Assembly: GCA_947561715.1 (NCBI GenBank)
Contig: OX387200.1
Location: 4,404,501-4,468,500 of the forward strand
Length of the DNA: 64,000 bases
Reading direction: 5' to 3'
Source: Ascidia mentula
Taxonomy: Eukaryota; Chordata; Ascidiacea; Phlebobranchia; Ascidiidae
Below are positions 59,141 to 64,000 of the stretch, piece by piece (the first letter of the stretch is position 1; every line of letters begins with the position of its first letter). The notes under the pieces are model-generated. The model was not told where the DNA came from, made no database searches, and was given only the letters and a program-made list of their open reading frames with translations. The translations under genes and the position numbers were made by a program.

Positions 59141-60544
59141 CTACTTTGCGTTTGCCAAAAGTCTGGTTGCTTCAGCTGTTTCAACATCTGCTCGACGAAG
59201 CTCTAGTTTGGCTACAAACAAAATTACCATAGCCAATAGCAATATAATACATTGCATAATGAGGACGGACATTGGGCCGAAACCTTTGTATAAAGCCCTT
59301 CCAACTGCAACCAACGTTGTCCCGTATATTCCGTCGACAGTTATTGTCCATAAATTGACAAAGCCCTCGTCGGTCGGGAAGGTGTGCTGTGTTATAAGCT
59401 CCATCATAACAACCAGGTTAATTCGGCTGAAAACACCTTGGGCAAAGTCGAAAATTATCATGAGCCAGACAGATTGCTCGTAAACTGCGACAGTAAAACA
59501 TACTGAAGTCAGGAAAAAAAGGCAACTGGTGAATTTAACCAAACGGATGTAGTTCTTAAATACGTTCACTAATTTGCCACCAACTACAGCTCCTAAAACC
59601 GATCCGCTCATGTAAGTAATTAGCAAGTAGCACGACCACAGCCTTGGGTTTGTGAACTGCAAGGCCTCAAGCACTTGCTCTAAAAATGTAATTTGTATAA
59701 TCGATGTTTGCAAATATATGGTAAACGTCAAAGCCAGAAGAGTGTACCAATCTACAAATAATTCTTTCGTCCTCTCCAGAAATTGTATTAAGTTTGCCCG
59801 TGGCTCATCGCTTTCACTGGCCTGCTTTATACGTTTAAGAGCTTGGGCATTAGTTGGGGGCAGCGGCGGTTCATCAGCTGCAAACCAAACTGCGAGGAGA
59901 AACAAAACAAAAGCTATTCCAGCACAGGCAAAGTTCAACCAACGATAGGTTCTCAAACTACTAGAAGGAGTAAGAGTATCAGTCACATTCAACGACTGGT
60001 TATAAAATGCTAAATGTTTGTGAATTAGTTGATCTTTATAGGATTCTTTCAAAATTATTGTAGCTCCAGTGTAAACGCCGACAAGGCCGAGTGATAGACC
60101 AACAACAGTTATTCCAAGAGCACTCCCCACTTCATTATCTGGAAACCATAAAACTGCCAATGTTGCTGGTAATGATTTGTTGATGGCGTTGGTGACTCCA
60201 ATAATAATTTGTCCGGCAAAAGCCATGGCGAACAACTTATTGTTTAGTAGCGCGCTACCAACAAGGATGAAGCTACACGTGATACATGCAGTGGTGAGGA
60301 TCAGTAGCTTCCGTATTTGCAATTGACGCCTTAAAAACATCCAAGCAAGTGGTGGAGCAGACAACATGGTTCCGATGCAAAACCCAATTTCCATCAGATC
60401 AACTTTAGCATATGTGATGTGAAAGAATGCAACCCAATCGCTGTTAAAAATACCAAAGACAATATTGAGGTTTTGAAGCATCATCGCAACAGCCACAATA
60501 CAGACGATGATCCACCTAACTTTGTACAAGTTTGTGTCTATCAT
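59141..60544 (-). CDS. SLC49/FLVCR-like MFS transporter, copy 2 (467 aa)
   Basis: Intact single-exon paralogue with the full TM5 (VGSALGITVVGLS). The N-terminal half, to about SSSLRTY, is nearly identical to copy 1. From TYRWLNF onward it is nearly identical to copy 3: the last 106 residues are the same, and residues such as PPTNAQALKRIKQ, FVDWYTLLALTF and GKLVNVFKNY differ from copy 1. This makes it a chimera by gene conversion or unequal crossing-over. Start ATG is 60544; the upstream reading frame is lost by a 2-nt difference from copy 1. The C-terminus ETAEATRLLANAK has an ExxxLL sorting-type signal, suggesting endo-lysosomal traffic (inference). Confidence 0.9.
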   Translation of the reverse strand: MIDTNLYKVRWIIVCIVAVAMMLQNLNIVFGIFNSDWVAFFHITYAKVDLMEIGFCIGTMLSAPPLAWMFLRRQLQIRKLLILTTACITCSFILVGSALLNNKLFAMAFAGQIIIGVTNAINKSLPATLAVLWFPDNEVGSALGITVVGLSLGLVGVYTGATIILKESYKDQLIHKHLAFYNQSLNVTDTLTPSSSLRTYRWLNFACAGIAFVLFLLAVWFAADEPPLPPTNAQALKRIKQASESDEPRANLIQFLERTKELFVDWYTLLALTFTIYLQTSIIQITFLEQVLEALQFTNPRLWSCYLLITYMSGSVLGAVVGGKLVNVFKNYIRLVKFTSCLFFLTSVCFTVAVYEQSVWLMIIFDFAQGVFSRINLVVMMELITQHTFPTDEGFVNLWTITVDGIYGTTLVAVGRALYKGFGPMSVLIMQCIILLLAMVILFVAKLELRRADVETAEATRLLANAK

Positions 60545-60619
60545 TTTGGAATGCAGGGTTGTCCTTAAGAAAGAGGGCCCTATGTAAATCAACGATATAG
60601 ATTTGCTTTACTTTAACCA

Positions 60620-61798
60620 CTGGAAATATACAGTTTATTTCACATTCTCGCTAACTCAATCTTTCCACCTCAATTCCTATTTTTCGTGGTAACTTTTTAC
60701 GAACATAAAATTTTGGCTGTGTTCGGTGGTTGCATCGGTTGACTAATCGCATATGCCATACCTTTTGTTTGCAGTAAATCATCGGATAATAGGCAAAGGA
60801 TATGTTGTATAATACTTCCGCCCGTTGTTGAAAGGACGTAGGCAGAAAAAAATGAGGGAGGGAAGAAAAATGTGTTTTAGTGTGATTTTCGTAGTTCCTA
60901 ATTCCTGCCCTGGCCATAATGTATCAGTGTTCTCGTTTCCAAGGCCTGTCTTATTTGCAGATGATCGTAATACCAATATCCTAACAAAGCGGATCGCGGC
61001 GCGTGTAGCATTTTCAACAACAACCTAAGTTTGTAAATTATCCTCTAAATAGCCATGAAAATTGGTTGTTGATTTTCAGTGGGGAGGATAACATGGTGGA
61101 CGATGTGAGGTCACAATTCAGGTAACAAAAGAAAGAAAATATGTCCCGGAAAAGTCCTATTCCAGTGTGAAGCCGCATGGAATCCAGTCTTACTTTTTAA
61201 ATAGGAAAGGAACAATAGGCGTGAGATCAGCCATAGCTTCCGCAATAAGCATCTGCTTCCCGTCACGTGGTCAATCAAATCTAACAAAGTGTTTGTGTTT
61301 CCCAACCTGACTTCGCTGTAACTCGCAAAGCAGTCACGTGACGTTCCATGACAAGGCAAATATCATTTTCCAAATGCCGTATGTACGAAGCAAATTAACA
61401 ATTTGATGCACCCCATATTTAGTGGGAATAAACTACTATAATGTTACAATGTATTAACTCGTTTTTGTACTCGCTTATGACATTTTAAACAATCAAGCTA
61501 ATATGCTTTGGTGTGATTAAACACAGGCTTCCTGTCATAACAAAACAAGTCGGCGGAAAATACTTGGTGTACACATTTATTATATCTCGCATGTAACGCC
61601 AAAACGCAAACAACTCACCAAAGTACTGACAGCAATATTAGTTTAAGCAAATTCTTTGATGGTAAGAGGCCGCATGATTTTGTTTTGTTGCAAATAAATT
61701 TTGTGACATTTTTAAACAGAAAATTTTGGAACGCCAAACAAAAAGGTGACAAAAATTCTATAGTATAACTCAGTCAAAGTTCCTTTTCAACAAACATC
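60620..61798. repeat. Spacer of the transporter array, unit 2
   Basis: Duplicate of 57980-59140 with scattered substitutions and small indels. Together with the coding copies it defines a tandem repeat of about 2.65 kb (stop codons 59141 and 61799 are 2,658 nt apart; start codons 57900 and 60544 are 2,644 nt apart). Confidence 0.8.
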
Positions 61799-64000
61799 CT
61801 ACTTTGCGTTTGCCAAAAGTCTGGTTGCTTCAGCTGTTTCAACATCTGCTCGACGAAGCTCTAGTTTGGCTACAAACAAAATCACCATAGCCAACAGCAA
61901 TATAATACATTGCATAATGAGGACGGACATTGGGCCGAAACCTTTGTATAAAGCCCTTCCGACTGCAACCAACGTTGTCCCGTATATTCCGTCGACAGTT
62001 ATTGTCCATAAATTGACAAAGCCCTCGTCGGTCGGGAAGGTGTGCTGTGTTATAAGCTCCATCATAACAACCAGGTTAATTCGGCTGAAAACACCTTGGG
62101 CAAAGTCGAAAATTATCATGAGCCAGACAGATTGCTCGTAAACTGCGACAGTTAACCCCGTTTACATGACGGTTTAAGACGGCTTCGAAGCTGACTCGCC
62201 GATCCGACTCTCTCGTTTTCGGCGAAGAGAAAAAGGCAAGCGTCTTAAGCCGTCTCGGCCTTCGATCTAACGCGGAGAGTGGTTTACGGGACAGCTTAAG
62301 CGATTAAGTCAGCTTAAACCCAGTAGCGACAAGTGCCGCGAAGAAGTTAGGATTAGGTAATTTGTTTATGAGGTTGTGCGTTGAGGGTTTGCTGTTTACA
62401 ATAAATCTTAAAAGTAAGAAACTAGTTCTAGTACAACTACGTGAGTATGCTCTATGCTGCAGGGGCGAGAAGGATGTGCTTACTCGAGTTAATTTTGATA
62501 AATACTGCGCAAGTGTTAAATGAATTGTACAAGCATCAAGATACAAAAAAGCAACATTCGTTTTGAGGACCTAAGTTGCATTTTGGAGACCTGAAGGAAA
62601 TAAATGCATTGCAGGAATGCTGACACTTGCTTGAAAGAAGAATGCACTTGTGTTAACTGTTTTCATTTGCTGCTGGATGTGCTATAATATAACAAGTCAA
62701 TGCAAACTGGTTGTTTATTCATATTTAGGCTACTGCATCTCAATTATGCAAGGATTATGTGAACAACAATCAACCATAAAATACAAAAGCAGGCTTATGT
62801 AAACCTTTTCTGTTTGTCAAAATAAAACAAATATGACAAGAATGCCATGACACATATTAACTATCACATCTTCTGTATATTTGTTTCAAATTAATTAACA
62901 TTGGGCTGGTATGAAACATTCCATTCAGTCTTTTCTGACACTCAATTGTACATGGGATTACGGGATTAAGACAGCTTCTGAAAAGGATCCTGTGAAGAAG
63001 GACAGAGATAATTAATACTACTAAACATGAAATTTTCACTTGAATACTCTTACCATGGTGTAGTTGTGAACACATTCCAGGAAAATGCAGCCTTTTAGTT
63101 TAATCATCTATTATATCTGGCAAAGTAAACTCACATTATAATCAAGGACCAATTTGCAGCAACCATTTGCGTAAACTAACTGCCAATAACTTTTCTCTGC
63201 ATGCTTAGATTAGAAATATTGATAATTTATTTAGTACAGAGTCTGAATTTACAGCCTGTCAGCCCGAGACAGCTTAACTTAAGCTGACTTAAAAGCCCCA
63301 TGTAAATTCGTCGTTTTCGCGCGTCGAATTTGAAAATCACGTGACCCGGTCACGAGTCGACTTGATGCTCAAGTCGACTTGGCCATGTAAACAGGGTTAG
63401 TAAAACATACTGAAGCCAGGAAAAAAAGGCAACTTGTGAATTTAACCAAACGGATGTAGTTCTTAAATACGTTCACTAATTTGCCACCAACTACAGCTCC
63501 TAAAACCGATCCGCTCATGTAAGTAATTAGCAAGTAGCCCGACCACAGCCTTGGGTTTGTGAACTGCAAGGCCTCAAGCACTTGCTCTAAAAATGTCATT
63601 TGTATAATCGATGTTTGCAAATATATGGTAAACGTCAAAGCCAGAAGAGTGTACCAATCTACAAATAATTCTTTCGTCCTCTCCAGAAATTGTATTAAGT
63701 TTGCCCGCGGCTCATCGCTTTCACTGGCCTGCTTTATACGTTTAAGAGCTTGGGCATTAGTTGGGGGCAGCGGCGGTTCATCAGCTGCAAACCAAACTGC
63801 GAGGAGAAACAAAACAAAAGCTATCCCAGCACAGGCAAAGTTCAACCAACGATAGGTTCTCAAAATACTAGAAGGAGTAGAAATATCAGTCAGATTCAAC
63901 GACTGATTTACTTTCACTGGCAAACTATTGGAGGTGAAACCATTGAATTCAAGTTTAGGCGTTTCCTCTTCAATTATTGTAGTCCCAATGTAAACGGAGA
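61799..64000 (-). pseudogene. SLC49/FLVCR-like transporter, copy 3, broken by transposon
   Basis: The C-terminal coding part (61799-62152) and the middle part (63400 to the window end) are collinear with copy 2 but split by a 1,247-bp insertion in the codons after SVCFT, between TM9 and TM10. Both parts are otherwise open, so the break is recent. The C-terminal 106 residues equal those of copy 2. Upstream of SSILRTYRW the sequence diverges clearly from copies 1 and 2 (a different TM5-6 loop), and the gene continues beyond the window. Unless the insertion is spliced out, no full-length transporter can be made. Confidence 0.85.
62153..63399. mobile_element. Non-autonomous TIR DNA transposon (1,247 bp)
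   Basis: The ends are inverted repeats: the left begins TAACCCCGTTTACATG and the right, read inward, TAACCCTGTTTACATG (one mismatch in 16). Removing it with one of the flanking GT dinucleotides (62151-62152, 63400-63401) restores exactly the reading of copy 2 (CGACAGTAAAACAT), which fixes the boundaries. Subterminal palindromes include AAGTCGACTT near the right end. No transposase-like frame was recognised, only ORFs of up to 80 codons. Superfamily is unassigned; a 3-bp TTA duplication is an alternative reading but would not restore the transporter frame. Confidence 0.85.

Overview
The window looks like nuclear DNA of an invertebrate animal, most plausibly an ascidian tunicate. It is AT-rich, with multi-exon genes whose GT-AG introns are mostly 60-700 nt. 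It carries a clear CCDC171 orthologue, an animal GH3 beta-xylosidase-like enzyme, ShK/TSP1 mosaic proteins, a tRNA-derived SINE and several short DNA elements. The tunicate assignment is an inference; no rRNA or mitochondrial marker is present. All exon models were spliced by hand with reading-phase checks at every junction.

Layout. 1-5.85 kb: 3' part of a GH3 glycoside hydrolase gene (+), nine exons visible. One of its introns carries, on the minus strand, a sequence with the complete hammerhead ribozyme core and a 22-bp stem III. 5.85-8.9 kb: no gene recognised. 8.9-14.1 kb: an 11-exon gene (+) for a basic, low-complexity protein of about 909 aa that I do not recognise. 15.4-29.8 kb: a 38-exon gene (+) for a secreted mosaic protein of about 2,390 aa (signal peptide, about 22 ShK-like modules, about 13 thrombospondin type-1 repeats, a Thr/Ser-rich mucin-like stretch and a C-terminal F5/8C discoidin domain). 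30.5-42.2 kb: CCDC171 (+), 30 exons, about 1,299 aa, with a foldback element, a SINE and a minisatellite in its introns.

42-56 kb is gene-poor. It contains three paralogous single-exon genes for 53-56 aa single-pass membrane micropeptides (two on +, one on -). They share a near-identical transmembrane core despite many synonymous changes and a splice-acceptor-like site 50-62 nt before the ATG. This family is the best candidate for an undescribed set of genes. At 55.5-55.8 kb two retro-insertions share one target site.

56.5-64 kb holds a tandem array (period about 2.65 kb, minus strand) of single-coding-exon SLC49/FLVCR-like major facilitator transporters. The first copy lacks four residues in a membrane segment. 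The second looks like a chimera of the other two. The third is broken by a 1,247-bp terminal-inverted-repeat DNA transposon and runs off the window.

The genes do not form an operon or an obvious shared pathway. Close head-to-tail packing (about 260 nt between a poly(A) signal and the next ATG at 30.3-30.5 kb) and isolated acceptor sites before ATGs would fit spliced-leader trans-splicing, known in ascidians, but no leader was tested.
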